From positions 1 to 64,000 of the forward strand of contig CAVSCJ010000001.1 of assembly GCA_963726435.1 (NCBI GenBank): a stretch of DNA of 64,000 bases. Reading direction: 5' to 3'. The DNA is from PALSA-660 sp963726435 (GTDB taxonomy: Bacteria; Actinomycetota; Coriobacteriia; Anaerosomatales; PALSA-660). The translations under genes were made by a program, and so were the position numbers. Below, one piece after another: positions 16,627-24,827 of the stretch. How positions within the stretch are numbered: position 1 is the stretch's first letter; each line of letters starts with the position of its first letter. Below the pieces are notes generated by a model. It was not told the DNA's origin and searched no databases. It saw nothing but the letters and a program-made list of their open reading frames with translations.

Positions 16627-17757
16627 TCACTCGAGAAGACCCTCGTACAGCGCGAGCAGTCGCTCGGTGTTCAGGCCAGGAGTGTAGCGCGGCGCGCTTT
16701 CGAGCGCTCCCGCCGCCAGGCGCGAGCGGAGCGCGGCGTCTGAAAGGACGCGAGCCATGGCGTCTCCGAGCGCCCCCGGCCGGTCGGGCGCGAGGATCCC
16801 GTTAACCGGATCGACGACGCGGTCCTCGAAGCCGGGCGCGCGCAGCGCAACGGTCGGCGTGCCGCACGCCATCGCCTCGACGACGGTGAGCGGACCGGTC
16901 TCCGAACGTGAGGCGCTCACGCTGATGCTGGCTGCCGAATACCACAGCCCCAGAGCGTCGCCGCCGACCGGTCCGAGCAACTGGACCCTGTCGGCAAGGC
17001 CGAGGCGCGCGGCGCGGCGCCTGACGGCAGCGACCTTGACTCCGCGACCGGCGAGCACCAGGCGCGCGCCCGGCACTGCTCTCGCGGTGATGGAGAACTC
17101 CTCCACGAGCGATTGGACACGCTTCTCGTCCGCGATCCTGCCTACGTAGAGAGCGAGCGGCTCGTCCCCGATGCCCAGAGCCGCGCGCGCCTCAGCCCGG
17201 GGCACGCAGCGGATCCTCTCGGTGTCGGCAGGCGCTTCGAGCATCCGCACGGGCGCCGTGGCCCCGGCGTCGCGCAGCCACCGGACCACACGGGTGGACG
17301 GGGCGAGCGCGAGATCGCACGAGTTCACGAAGCGTGCCGTGCTAGCTCTCAGGGCCGGCTTGAGGAAGCGGCCCACTCCCCAGTAGTACTCGTCCAGGTA
17401 GTCCGTGTACACGGAGTGGCAGGTGAACACGACCTTGGCACCGCACTTGCGCCCCACGTCCACTCCGGCGGGGCCGAGCAGGATCGGGTGGTGAACGTGA
17501 ACGATGTCCCACCGGTTCCCGTTCATGCCGACGGGCATGCCGCTCAGGATCGGCGCGACCTTGAAGTCGGAATCCAGCCCGAACCAGGCCGGGAGCTCGT
17601 ACATGGTCACGCTGCCCGGCTCCCGGCGGTCGTGTGCGTAGGTGAGCACCTCGACGTCGTGGCCGCGGGCCGTCAGCTCGCGGACGGAGAGCGACACCCA
17701 CATCGCGACGCCGTTCCGCGCCGGTGCATAGGTGTCGGTGACCATCAGGATCCGCAC
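16627..17757 (-). CDS. Glycosyltransferase family 4
   Basis: Retaining GT-B glycosyltransferase, probably for cell-envelope glycolipid or polysaccharide. The N-terminal Rossmann domain has TDTYAPARNGVAMWVSLSVREL and HVHHPILLG; the C-terminal domain has LYVGRIADEKRV and the nucleotide-sugar site SRSETGPLTVVEAMACGTPTVA with its E-x7-E pair. It resembles the PimB/MgtA-like group, but donor and acceptor cannot be read from sequence. The start is the GTG at 17757 (VRILMVTDTYAP); the open frame continues upstream through low-complexity sequence that includes the groEL hairpin, so longer starts are unlikely. About 376 residues. Confidence 0.87.
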   Translation of the reverse strand: MRILMVTDTYAPARNGVAMWVSLSVRELTARGHDVEVLTYAHDRREPGSVTMYELPAWFGLDSDFKVAPILSGMPVGMNGNRWDIVHVHHPILLGPAGVDVGRKCGAKVVFTCHSVYTDYLDEYYWGVGRFLKPALRASTARFVNSCDLALAPSTRVVRWLRDAGATAPVRMLEAPADTERIRCVPRAEARAALGIGDEPLALYVGRIADEKRVQSLVEEFSITARAVPGARLVLAGRGVKVAAVRRRAARLGLADRVQLLGPVGGDALGLWYSAASISVSASRSETGPLTVVEAMACGTPTVALRAPGFEDRVVDPVNGILAPDRPGALGDAMARVLSDAALRSRLAAGALESAPRYTPGLNTERLLALYEGLLE

Positions 17758-17854
17758 GCTTCCCGCCTGTCCCCGGCCGCCGGCCGGTCCCCGGTCGCGC
17801 CTCGCGCCGTCAAGTCTAGCCGACCGCCCCGCCGGGCGCGCCACCTGCCGCGGG

Positions 17855-17896
17855 GTCCACAGGGGCCCCGGAGTGATCTCCGGGGCCCCTGTGGAC
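17855..17896. terminator. 19-bp perfect hairpin downstream of groEL
   Basis: A 19-bp perfect inverted repeat (17855-17873 with 17878-17896) around a TGAT tetraloop, 26 nt past the groEL stop and before the glycosyltransferase. It has no U-tract on either strand, a common form in high-GC actinobacteria. Confidence 0.75.
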
Positions 17897-17921
17897 AAGA
17901 GTCCGTCGCCGCGAGCGGCGC

Positions 17922-19547
17922 CTAGTACATCCCGCCGCCCATGCCCGCCATGGCAGCCGCAGAGCCGCCTTCGTCCTTGACCGGGATGTCGGTGATCGTT
18001 GTCTCGGTGATCAGGATCAGGGCCGCGATCGACGCCGCGTTCTGCAGCGCGGTGCGGGTGACCTTGACCGGGTCGATGACACCCATCTTCACAAGGTCGC
18101 CGTACTCGCCGGTGGCGGAGTTCAGCCCCTCGCCCTTCTTCATGCTCTTGATCTTCTCGGCGACGACCGAGCCCTCGAAACCGGCGTTGGACGCGATGGT
18201 CTTCAGCGGCTCGTCGAGCGCCTTGCGGATGATCTCCACGCCGATCTTCTCGTCACCGTTCAGCTTGAGCTTGTCGAGCGCGGGAGAGGCGTTGACGAGA
18301 GCCACTCCGCCGCCTGCGACGATGCCCTCCTCGACCGCCGCGCGGGTCGCCTGCAGGGCGTCCTCGATGCGGTGCTTCTTCTCCTTCAGCTCGACCTCGG
18401 TGGCCGCGCCGACCTTGATGACGGCCACTCCGCCGGACAGCTTGGCGAGACGCTCCTGGAGCTTCTCCTTGTCGAAATCGGAGTCGGAGAGCTCGATCTC
18501 GGTCTTGAGCTGGGCGATGCGACCCTTGATGTCGGCCTCGGCCCCGCCGCCGTCGATGATCGTGGTGTTCTCCTTGGTGATCTTGACCGTCTTGGCGCGG
18601 CCCAGCATCTCGAGCGTGACACCGTCGAGCTTGGTTCCGAGCTCCTCGGAGATGACCTGGCCGCCCGTGACGATGGCGATGTCCTCGAGCATGCGCTTGC
18701 GCCGATCGCCGAAGCCGGGCGCCTTGACGGCGACCGACGTGAACGTGCCGCGCAACTTGTTGACGACCAGCGTGGAGAGCGCCTCGCCGTCGACGTCCTC
18801 GGCCACGATGAGCAGCTGGCGGCCAGCCTGCATGACCTTCTCGAGCACTGGCAGCAGGTCCTGGATCGATGAGATCTTCTGGTTGGCGACCAGGATCAGC
18901 GGATCGGACATGACCGCTTCCATGCGGTCCGCGTCCGTGATCATGTACATGGAGATGTAGCCCTTGTCGAACTGCATACCTTCGACGGTCTCGATGTCGA
19001 TGCCGAAGGTCTGGGATTCCTCGACGGTGATGACTCCGTCCTTGCCCACGACCTTCATCGCCTCGGCGATCTTGGCGCCGATGGCGTCGTCGCCGGCAGA
19101 GATCGCGCCGACGTTCGCGATCTCGGACTGGTCCTCGATGGCGCGAGCGTCCTTCTTGATCTGATCGACCACCGCTTCGACGGCCTTTTCGATCCCGCGT
19201 TTGATGGCGAGCGGGTTCGCGCCTGCCGCGACATTGCGCAGCCCTTCGCGCACGATGACCTGTGCGAGCAGGGTCGCAGTCGTGGTGCCGTCACCCGCCA
19301 CGTCATTGGTCTTGGTGGCGACTTCCTTGACCAGCTGCGCGCCCATGTTCTCGATCGGGTCGTCGACCTCGATCTCGCGGGCGATGGTCACGCCGTCGTT
19401 GGTGATGGTCGGCGCGCCGAACTTCTTCTCGAGCACCACGTAGCGGCCCTTGGGGCCGAGCGTGACCTTGACGGCGTTCGCGAGCTTGTTCACGCCTGCC
19501 TCGAGTCCGCGCCGTGCTTCTTCGTCGAACCTGATGTCCTTGGCCAT
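17922..19547 (-). CDS. groL: Chaperonin GroEL
   Basis: 60-kDa ring chaperonin that folds proteins with ATP and GroES. Conserved parts: VTLGPKGRYVVLEK, the nucleotide-binding AGDGTTTATLLAQ, the apical domain with the EGMQFDKGYIS region, and the C-terminal tail ending AGMGGGMY. 541 residues, full length. It follows groES after a 79-nt spacer with its own hairpin and shares the CIRCE-controlled promoter. This is the only groEL in the window; actinobacteria often have a second copy elsewhere. Confidence 0.98.
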   Translation of the reverse strand: MAKDIRFDEEARRGLEAGVNKLANAVKVTLGPKGRYVVLEKKFGAPTITNDGVTIAREIEVDDPIENMGAQLVKEVATKTNDVAGDGTTTATLLAQVIVREGLRNVAAGANPLAIKRGIEKAVEAVVDQIKKDARAIEDQSEIANVGAISAGDDAIGAKIAEAMKVVGKDGVITVEESQTFGIDIETVEGMQFDKGYISMYMITDADRMEAVMSDPLILVANQKISSIQDLLPVLEKVMQAGRQLLIVAEDVDGEALSTLVVNKLRGTFTSVAVKAPGFGDRRKRMLEDIAIVTGGQVISEELGTKLDGVTLEMLGRAKTVKITKENTTIIDGGGAEADIKGRIAQLKTEIELSDSDFDKEKLQERLAKLSGGVAVIKVGAATEVELKEKKHRIEDALQATRAAVEEGIVAGGGVALVNASPALDKLKLNGDEKIGVEIIRKALDEPLKTIASNAGFEGSVVAEKIKSMKKGEGLNSATGEYGDLVKMGVIDPVKVTRTALQNAASIAALILITETTITDIPVKDEGGSAAAMAGMGGGMY

Positions 19548-19581
19548 GGAGTGGCTTCCTCCCTAACTTCCTCGTATCGGT

Positions 19582-19605
19582 GACGCCCCGCGATCGCGGA
19601 GCGTC
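19582..19605 (-). other. groES-groEL intercistronic hairpin
   Basis: GACGC-C-CCGCG (19582-19592) pairs with CGCGG-A-GCGTC (19595-19605) with one internal mismatch, in the spacer between groES and groEL. It may mark mRNA processing or differential stability within the operon. Confidence 0.5.
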
Positions 19606-19626
19606 GATGGCGGCTGGATGGCGGGG

Positions 19627-19920
19627 CTACTTGCCTTCGATGATGGCGTAGATCTCGTCGGCGCGAAGCACCTTGTACTCGTCATCCCCGAACTTGAAGT
19701 CCTGGCCGCTGTACTTGCCGTAGACGACAAGGTCGCCCGCCTTGACGTCGACCGGGACTCGCTTCCCATTGTCGTCCAGCTTGCCGGGACCCGCCGCCAC
19801 GACCTTCCCCTCCTGGGGCTTCTCCTGGGCGGTGTCGGGGATGATCAGACCTGACTTGGTCTTCTCTTCCGCCTTGCTCGGCGTGACGACCACTCGGTCG
19901 CCCAACGGCTTGAGTTTCAT
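19627..19920 (-). CDS. groES: Co-chaperonin GroES
   Basis: 10-kDa lid of the GroEL chamber. 97 residues, normal length. It begins MKLKPLGDRVVV, has the mobile-loop region KTKSGLIIPDTAQEKPQEGKV and ends with EYKVLRADEIYAIIEGK. First gene of the heat-shock operon, 121 nt downstream of the CIRCE element, with groEL following. Confidence 0.98.
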   Translation of the reverse strand: MKLKPLGDRVVVTPSKAEEKTKSGLIIPDTAQEKPQEGKVVAAGPGKLDDNGKRVPVDVKAGDLVVYGKYSGQDFKFGDDEYKVLRADEIYAIIEGK

Positions 19921-20041
19921 ACTCTACCCTCCATCGTTTGGTGCCCGGACTTGCCTAGAATGCATTCCCGTAAGTCGATCGGCCTGCACTCGGGTCGCCG
20001 CAGGACTCGTTCCACGAGTTGATACCCGTCGCGACCGACTG

Positions 20042-20068
20042 CTAGCACTCGAAGCCTCCGAGTGCTAG
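20042..20068 (-). promoter_or_regulatory. CIRCE operator (HrcA site)
   Basis: CTAGCACTC-N9-GAGTGCTAG (20042-20050 and 20060-20068) is a perfect 9-9-9 inverted repeat differing from the CIRCE consensus only at the outermost base of each arm. It lies 11 nt beyond the -10 box, so HrcA bound here would block the transcription start. Confidence 0.95.
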
Positions 20069-20078
20069 CCGCCTCGTG

Positions 20079-20108
20079 ATGATAGCCGACGCGCCAGCGG
20101 ATGCGCAA
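20079..20108 (-). promoter_or_regulatory. groES-groEL promoter
   Basis: TTGCGC (20103-20108), an 18-nt spacer and TATCAT (20079-20084) on the minus strand, with CIRCE immediately downstream: the usual arrangement for vegetative-sigma, HrcA-repressed groE promoters. Confidence 0.7.
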
Positions 20109-20198
20109 GACCCGCGTCCGGATATGAGCCCGTGGGACTCAGATAGCCGCGCCTCGCGCGCACGTCCGCACTGGCGCGCGCCGGCCGCCGGTCCCGGG

Positions 20199-21761
20199 TC
20201 AGCCCAGCCGCAGGTCCGGAACGGCCTCCGCACTGAGACCCAGCGTCTCTCCACGCCAAAGGTGCAGGTGAGCAGCCGCCCCGATCATCGCGGCGTTGTC
20301 CGTGCACAGCTCCGGTGGGGGAACGCTGACGCGCACGCCCCGTGCCTGCATGGCGGAGGTGAGCGCCTCGCGCAGCGCCGGGTTGGCCGCCACTCCCCCT
20401 CCGATCAGGAAGGTCCGGACTCCGCACTCCTCGACGGCCCTGAGGGCCTTGGCCACCTGCACGTCGATCACGGCCGCTTGGAAGGAGGCAGCGATGTCGG
20501 GGAGGTCCAGGTCGCGACCGGCCGCCCTTTCCTTGGCGATGTGGGTGACCACCGCGGTCTTCAGCCCCGACAGCGAGAAGTCGAGATCGTTGCTGCGGAG
20601 CATCGCGCGCGGGAACGTGATGGCCTCCGGATCCCCGTCGGCCGCCAGCCGCGTGATCGCGGGGCCGCCGGGGTAGCCCAGGCCCAACGCCTTGGCTACC
20701 TTGTCGAACGCCTCCCCCGCAGCGTCGTCGATCGTGGATCCGAGGATGTGGTACTCGCCCCACTCGGGCGCGTGGACTAGAGACGTGTGCCCCCCCGACA
20801 CCAGCAGAGCCACGAAGGGCGGGGATACCTCCGGATCGGCGAGCCAGCTGGCGAACAGGTGGCCCTCCAGGTGATTGACGCCCACGACAGGCAGCCCGGC
20901 CGCGAGCGCGAGCCCCTTCGCGTACGCCACGCCCACCACCAGCGCTCCCACCAGGCCCGGTCCGTAGGTCACCCCGATCGCGGTCAGGTCGTCGATGGAG
21001 ACACCCGCTCGCTCGAGCGCCTCGCCGACCACCCCTACGATGGCCTCAGTGTGCTTGCGGGAGGCGATCTCGGGCACCACGCCACCGAAGCGGCTGTGGA
21101 AGTCTATCTGACTGGCGACGACGTTCGAGAGCACGTCGCGTCCGCCTCGCACCACCGCTGCGGCAGTCTCGTCGCAGGAAGTCTCGATCGCGAGTATGAG
21201 ATCGTCCATTCCTTCGTCGAACATGTCGCCCTCCACCCGCATCGGGCGGAAGTCCTCCAGCGCGCCCAGAGCGCGCTCTGAGAGCGCCTCGGCCGAGGCG
21301 ATCATCTCGGGATCGTCCAGCGGCCCGCTCCACATCACGAGCGCGTCCTCGCCGGAGTCGCCGTAGTAGCCGTGGCGCCTTCCCTCCTGGTGGAAGCCGG
21401 CATCTGCGTAGAGGACGAGCGCGGCCGCGTTGCTGGGCCGCACCTCGAGGGTCAGTCTCCCGATCCCGCGCCGGCGCGCCTCGTCGATCAGAGCCGAGAG
21501 CAGCGCACTCCCGAGACCGGAACGGAGGGCGTCGGGCCGGACCGCCAGGTTCATGATGTGGCCCTCGCCCTCGACCTCCATCAGCCCCGCGAAACCCACG
21601 ATGCCCCAAGGGGACTCAGCGACGAACCAGGCGTGGCCGCTGCCCTGAGTCAGCTCGTCCAGGAACATGCCTCGGCTCCACGGGAATGGGAAGCTCGAAC
21701 GCTCGATGGCCAGAACGGCATCGAGATCGGCATTCTCCATCTCTCTGATGCGGACCGTCAC
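20199..21761 (-). CDS. tsaD: Fused RimI acetyltransferase / TsaD t6A transferase
   Basis: One uninterrupted frame of 520 residues encoding two enzymes. Residues about 1-150 form a GNAT domain of the RimI type (FPFPWSRGMF, LAVRPDALRSGLGSALL acetyl-CoA loop), expected to acetylate the N-terminus of ribosomal protein S18. Residues about 185-520 form TsaD, which transfers threonylcarbamoyl to A37 of ANN-decoding tRNAs: LAIETSCDETAAAVV, metal ligands in NHLEGHLF, SGGHTSLV, and CTDNAAMIGA. A linker of about 35 residues joins them. The ATG overlaps the tsaB stop, giving a coupled tsaE-tsaB-rimI/tsaD unit. Confidence 0.95.
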   Translation of the reverse strand: MTVRIREMENADLDAVLAIERSSFPFPWSRGMFLDELTQGSGHAWFVAESPWGIVGFAGLMEVEGEGHIMNLAVRPDALRSGLGSALLSALIDEARRRGIGRLTLEVRPSNAAALVLYADAGFHQEGRRHGYYGDSGEDALVMWSGPLDDPEMIASAEALSERALGALEDFRPMRVEGDMFDEGMDDLILAIETSCDETAAAVVRGGRDVLSNVVASQIDFHSRFGGVVPEIASRKHTEAIVGVVGEALERAGVSIDDLTAIGVTYGPGLVGALVVGVAYAKGLALAAGLPVVGVNHLEGHLFASWLADPEVSPPFVALLVSGGHTSLVHAPEWGEYHILGSTIDDAAGEAFDKVAKALGLGYPGGPAITRLAADGDPEAITFPRAMLRSNDLDFSLSGLKTAVVTHIAKERAAGRDLDLPDIAASFQAAVIDVQVAKALRAVEECGVRTFLIGGGVAANPALREALTSAMQARGVRVSVPPPELCTDNAAMIGAAAHLHLWRGETLGLSAEAVPDLRLG

Positions 21762-22534
21762 AGCGCCTCGCTCGCGGGTCCGGCGACTCCACTGGCTGGG
21801 TTGGTGACCGGCGCTCCGGTCCGGAGGCGCTCGTTGACCTCGGCGTCCGACAGCCGCGTGTAGACGGGGAGAACGGAAGACGGGTCGCCGTCACCGGCTT
21901 CCCCGGCCGCACGCGCGCGCCAGGCGGCAGCCAACAGCGCTTGGCCGGTCGGCGCCCGCATCGCCTCGGGCGCGAGCGACGCGAGATCCCCGAGGACGGA
22001 TATGAACAGCGTCTCATACTTCTCGAGGCCGTCACCGGTCAGCAGCAGAGGTTCGCCCAGTCCGGCCCACTGCCTCGCCACGTCCGCGGGAGGGACGACC
22101 TCGTCCGGCGTGAGGCGCGACACCTGGCCTCCAGCACACCTGAACAGCGCAGGGTAGACCTCCTTGCGCATGGCTTCGCCGACCACTCCCAGCAGGCCTT
22201 CGCGGCCGGAGAACCGCTCGGCGATCGCATCGGGAGTCCCGACCCCGTACAGCGGTACTCCCAGGCCCTGCGCGATCCCCTTGGCGGTGGCGACACCGAT
22301 CCGCACCCCCGTGAACGACCCTGGGCCGCGGCCAACGATCACCGCTCCGACATCGCGCGTCTCCAAGTCGACCGAGGAGAGGAGCCTCTGTATCGAGGGG
22401 ACGAGGTGCGTCAGCGAGGCACGCGGGACGTCGAGGTTCACCTCGCCGACGAGATGCACTCCCTCGGCGGTGAAGACGCCCAGCCCGACGGCCAGCTCCT
22501 CGGTGGATGTGTCGATGGCGAGATAGAGCGTCAT
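21758..22534 (-). CDS. tsaB: tRNA t6A biosynthesis protein TsaB
   Basis: Non-catalytic ASKHA-fold partner that dimerises with TsaD in t6A synthesis. The N-terminus LYLAIDTSTEELAVGL and the conserved IVGRGPGSFTGVRIGVATAKGIAQG are diagnostic. The ATG at 22534 overlaps the tsaE stop; the end overlaps the RimI-TsaD start. 258 residues, with a somewhat long, less conserved C-terminus rich in Ala/Gly. The upstream frame extension is a shadow of tsaE. Confidence 0.93.
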   Translation of the reverse strand: MTLYLAIDTSTEELAVGLGVFTAEGVHLVGEVNLDVPRASLTHLVPSIQRLLSSVDLETRDVGAVIVGRGPGSFTGVRIGVATAKGIAQGLGVPLYGVGTPDAIAERFSGREGLLGVVGEAMRKEVYPALFRCAGGQVSRLTPDEVVPPADVARQWAGLGEPLLLTGDGLEKYETLFISVLGDLASLAPEAMRAPTGQALLAAAWRARAAGEAGDGDPSSVLPVYTRLSDAEVNERLRTGAPVTNPASGVAGPASEAL

Positions 22535-23025
22535 CGAGACGCGCCGCCCGCGTCGGAGAGCCAGGCGTCGAGCCATCGGCTCGCAAGGGCCCGCGAACGA
22601 GGACCCGTTCCCCCCGGGCGCAGCGCGCGCGTGCACTCATCGACGATCTCCATCGCCACGTCCAGCCTGTCTGCGGGCAACTCACCAGGGAAGCGGTCCG
22701 CCCACTCTATGGCCGACACGCCGTCCGACTCGAGCCATTCCCAGAAGCCGATGTCGACCAGCTCCTCCGGTCGTTCGAGGCGGTAGAGGTCGAAATGGTA
22801 GAGGGGCGGATCCCCTTGGTGCAGCAGCAGGATGTTGAAGGTCGGGCTCGGCACGTGCCCGATCACACCGAGGCCTTCCGCCAGCCCTTGGACGAGGACG
22901 GTCTTGCCCGCTCCGAGGTCCCCGGAGAGCGCGATGACGTCGCCAGGCTGTGCCATGCCACCCAGGATCGCCCCGGCTCGGCGCGTCGCCGCGGAGCTCG
23001 AGCAGAGCAAGACGGCGTCGCTCAC
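22531..23025 (-). CDS. tsaE: tRNA t6A biosynthesis ATPase TsaE
   Basis: P-loop ATPase that regenerates the TsaBD complex. The P-loop is SGDLGAGKT (about residues 34-42), followed by VPSPTFN, HFDLYRLE and IEWADRFP, all standard TsaE landmarks. 164 residues. The GTG at 23025 overlaps the stop of the upstream glycosylase gene as GTGA. The C-terminal 30 or so residues extend slightly past the usual fold. Compact overlaps on both sides indicate one transcript. Confidence 0.92.
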   Translation of the reverse strand: MSDAVLLCSSSAATRRAGAILGGMAQPGDVIALSGDLGAGKTVLVQGLAEGLGVIGHVPSPTFNILLLHQGDPPLYHFDLYRLERPEELVDIGFWEWLESDGVSAIEWADRFPGELPADRLDVAMEIVDECTRALRPGGTGPRSRALASRWLDAWLSDAGGASR

Positions 23026-23666
23026 CCGCTGCTCCCTTCGAACAGACTCGGTTGAGAGGGAGGAGCGGCCGAGCCGCCGTCCAAGCCGTTCTCGGCCCGG
23101 TCGAGCACGACCCGCAGGCGCCGAAAGTCGTCTTCCAGCACCTGGCGCTTGGAGCCGTCGTATAGCGCGGCAGCCGGGTGGAAGATCGGTACGATCCGGC
23201 GGCCGCCCACGCGGTACAGCTTGCCCCGCAGGGATGAGATCGCAGCTGTGGTGTGAAGCACGTAGTGGGCTGCGAAACGGCCCAGCGTGGCTATGACCAC
23301 GGGATCGACGAGCTCGATCTGGCGCGCGAGGAACTGCGAGCAGGTATCGATCTCCAACGGCTCTGGATCGCGGTTGCCCGGCGGCCTGCACTTCACCATG
23401 TTGGCGATGTAGACCTGCGAGCGCTGCAGTCCGATCCCTGCGAGCAGCTCGGCGAGCAGGCGTCCCGCCGCTCCCACGAACGGCTCGCCGGTCAGGTCCT
23501 CGTTCTTGCCGGGTGCCTCTCCCACGAACATGAGTCGCGCGTTCGGATCGCCGCTGCCGAACACCAGGCACGTACGCGCGGCGGCGAGCGTGCAGCGCTG
23601 GCACTCTCCGATGTGGCGCTCCAGCGCACCGAGGTCGGCGCAGTCGCCGGGCCCCGCTACAGCCAC
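23022..23666 (-). CDS. Family 4 uracil-DNA glycosylase
   Basis: Iron-sulphur uracil-DNA glycosylase that removes uracil from DNA. Motif GEAPGKNEDLTGEPFVGAAGRLL is characteristic of family 4, and cysteines in CQRCTL, VKCRPPGNRDP and DTCSQF match the 4Fe-4S ligands. A late IFHPAA corresponds to the leucine-loop motif. The GTG at 23666 follows GGAGGAGG at 7 nt and lies inside the end of the nitroreductase gene. 214 residues. Deaminated cytosine is a frequent lesion in high-GC genomes, which fits keeping this enzyme. Confidence 0.93.
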   Translation of the reverse strand: MAVAGPGDCADLGALERHIGECQRCTLAAARTCLVFGSGDPNARLMFVGEAPGKNEDLTGEPFVGAAGRLLAELLAGIGLQRSQVYIANMVKCRPPGNRDPEPLEIDTCSQFLARQIELVDPVVIATLGRFAAHYVLHTTAAISSLRGKLYRVGGRRIVPIFHPAAALYDGSKRQVLEDDFRRLRVVLDRAENGLDGGSAAPPSQPSLFEGSSG

Positions 23667-24172
23667 GTCGTGACCTCCTCCAAAGGCCGGCGTATCGGCT
23701 TGCCCGCCGCCTCGGCCGAGTAGCCGACCGGGAGCACCGCCACCGGACGGATGGGGCGCGCAACTCCGATCGCCTCCCTCACAGCGTCTTCGTCGAACGC
23801 GCCCACCCAGCAGGATGCAAGGCCTCGGTCGACGGCGGCGAGAAGGATCGTCTGGACCGCGGCCGAAGAGTCCTGGATCGCGTAGAGCTCTTCGCCACGG
23901 GCGCCGTAGCGCGCCGAGCACGGCCTGGGGTCGACGCAGACGACGATGACCACCGGCGCCGCCGTGGCCCACTTCTGGCCGACAACCTGGGCGAGGCGGT
24001 CGCGCGACTCTTGGCTCCGCAGCACGACGAAGCGCCACGGCTGGATGTTGCCGGCAGTAGGGGCCGTGACCGCGGCCTCGAGCAACGCGTTCACATCCTC
24101 GTCGCTCACGTCGAGCCTCGTGTTGAAGTGGCGAACGCTCCGCCGCCTCGCGACGGTCTCCAGAAACTCCAT
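23657..24172 (-). CDS. Nitroreductase-family FMN oxidoreductase
   Basis: Flavoprotein of the nitroreductase fold, 171 residues. FMN-binding landmarks: RRRSVRHFNTR near the N-terminus, APTAGNIQPWRFVV in the middle, GLASCWVGAF later, and a late LPVGYSAE-type phosphate loop. The ATG at 24172 follows GGAGG. Substrate unknown; such enzymes reduce quinones, nitro-compounds or act in cofactor metabolism. It is the first gene of a tightly overlapping chain leading into the glycosylase and t6A genes. Confidence 0.88.
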   Translation of the reverse strand: MEFLETVARRRSVRHFNTRLDVSDEDVNALLEAAVTAPTAGNIQPWRFVVLRSQESRDRLAQVVGQKWATAAPVVIVVCVDPRPCSARYGARGEELYAIQDSSAAVQTILLAAVDRGLASCWVGAFDEDAVREAIGVARPIRPVAVLPVGYSAEAAGKPIRRPLEEVTTWL

Positions 24173-24350
24173 CGACGCCTCCGGTCGCCGGGGTCCGCCC
24201 GGGGGAACGGCTGCCGCGTCCCGGCCGGTGCGCATACATTCTAGACGAGGTCGGTTGCGGGCGCGCCGGGGACGGCCCCGCGGCGGTTCGGGCAGGAATC
24301 GGGTCCGGGATGTCGAACAACCGCCGCAGGAGAAGGAGCGTGATGACCAC

Positions 24351-24698
24351 ATGGCCATGAACGGACAGCGTCCCGACGTCACCGATGAGGAGATCGGGAT
24401 GCGGACGTTCCAATTGCGCAAGGCCCGGGCCGTGGAGCGTGCCACCGACCGCATGAGGAAGGGCCTCGGCAAGGACTGGTCCTCGTTCTCGGGTCCCGAG
24501 ATCGAGGCCATCGGCTACGTGCTCGGTGAGCTGTGGGCCTACATCGCCCACTCGGAGTGGGACGACCTGAAGTTCAGCACCCTGACCCTCGAGGACGCTC
24601 ACAGGATCCTCGACTACGCCCGCGAGCTCGTCGACCACCAGCGCAACAGCGTCGAGGTGCTGAAGGACGTCTATACGCTGATCGTCTCCCAGGGCTAG
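24351..24698 (+). CDS. Hypothetical protein, mostly helical
   Basis: Lone plus-strand gene of about 115 residues, between the nitroreductase operon and the V-ATPase operon. Start ATG at 24351 or 24357; AGGAG lies about 12 nt upstream of the first. The product looks soluble, charged and helical (TDEEIGMRTFQLRKARAVERATDRM, then an amphipathic C-terminal half). No motif I recognise, no signal peptide and no membrane segment. It has its own terminator-like hairpin downstream. Codon use with GC-rich third positions resembles the neighbours, which supports a real gene. Confidence 0.7.
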   Translation: MAMNGQRPDVTDEEIGMRTFQLRKARAVERATDRMRKGLGKDWSSFSGPEIEAIGYVLGELWAYIAHSEWDDLKFSTLTLEDAHRILDYARELVDHQRNSVEVLKDVYTLIVSQG

Positions 24699-24730
24699 CG
24701 CCGAAGAAGGCTGCACACCTCACGACACTA

Positions 24731-24761
24731 AGCGGCCCGCCACCAACGGTGACGGGCCGCT
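24731..24761. terminator. Bidirectional hairpin between the hypothetical gene and atpD
   Basis: AGCGGCCCG (24731-24739) pairs with CGGGCCGCT (24753-24761), extended inward by CACC/GGTG around an AAC loop. It lies between convergent genes and can serve both. Confidence 0.8.
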
Positions 24762-24827
24762 CCCTTCGTGCAACTCAGCCGTCCGTGTGGAGCTGCAAGC
24801 CCCCCGGCTCGCGGACAGCGGATCGCC

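Noticed and set aside
17855..17896. Perfect inverted repeat as an insertion-sequence end or phage attachment site
   Set aside because: No transposase, integrase or target duplication nearby, and the position right after groEL fits a transcription end.
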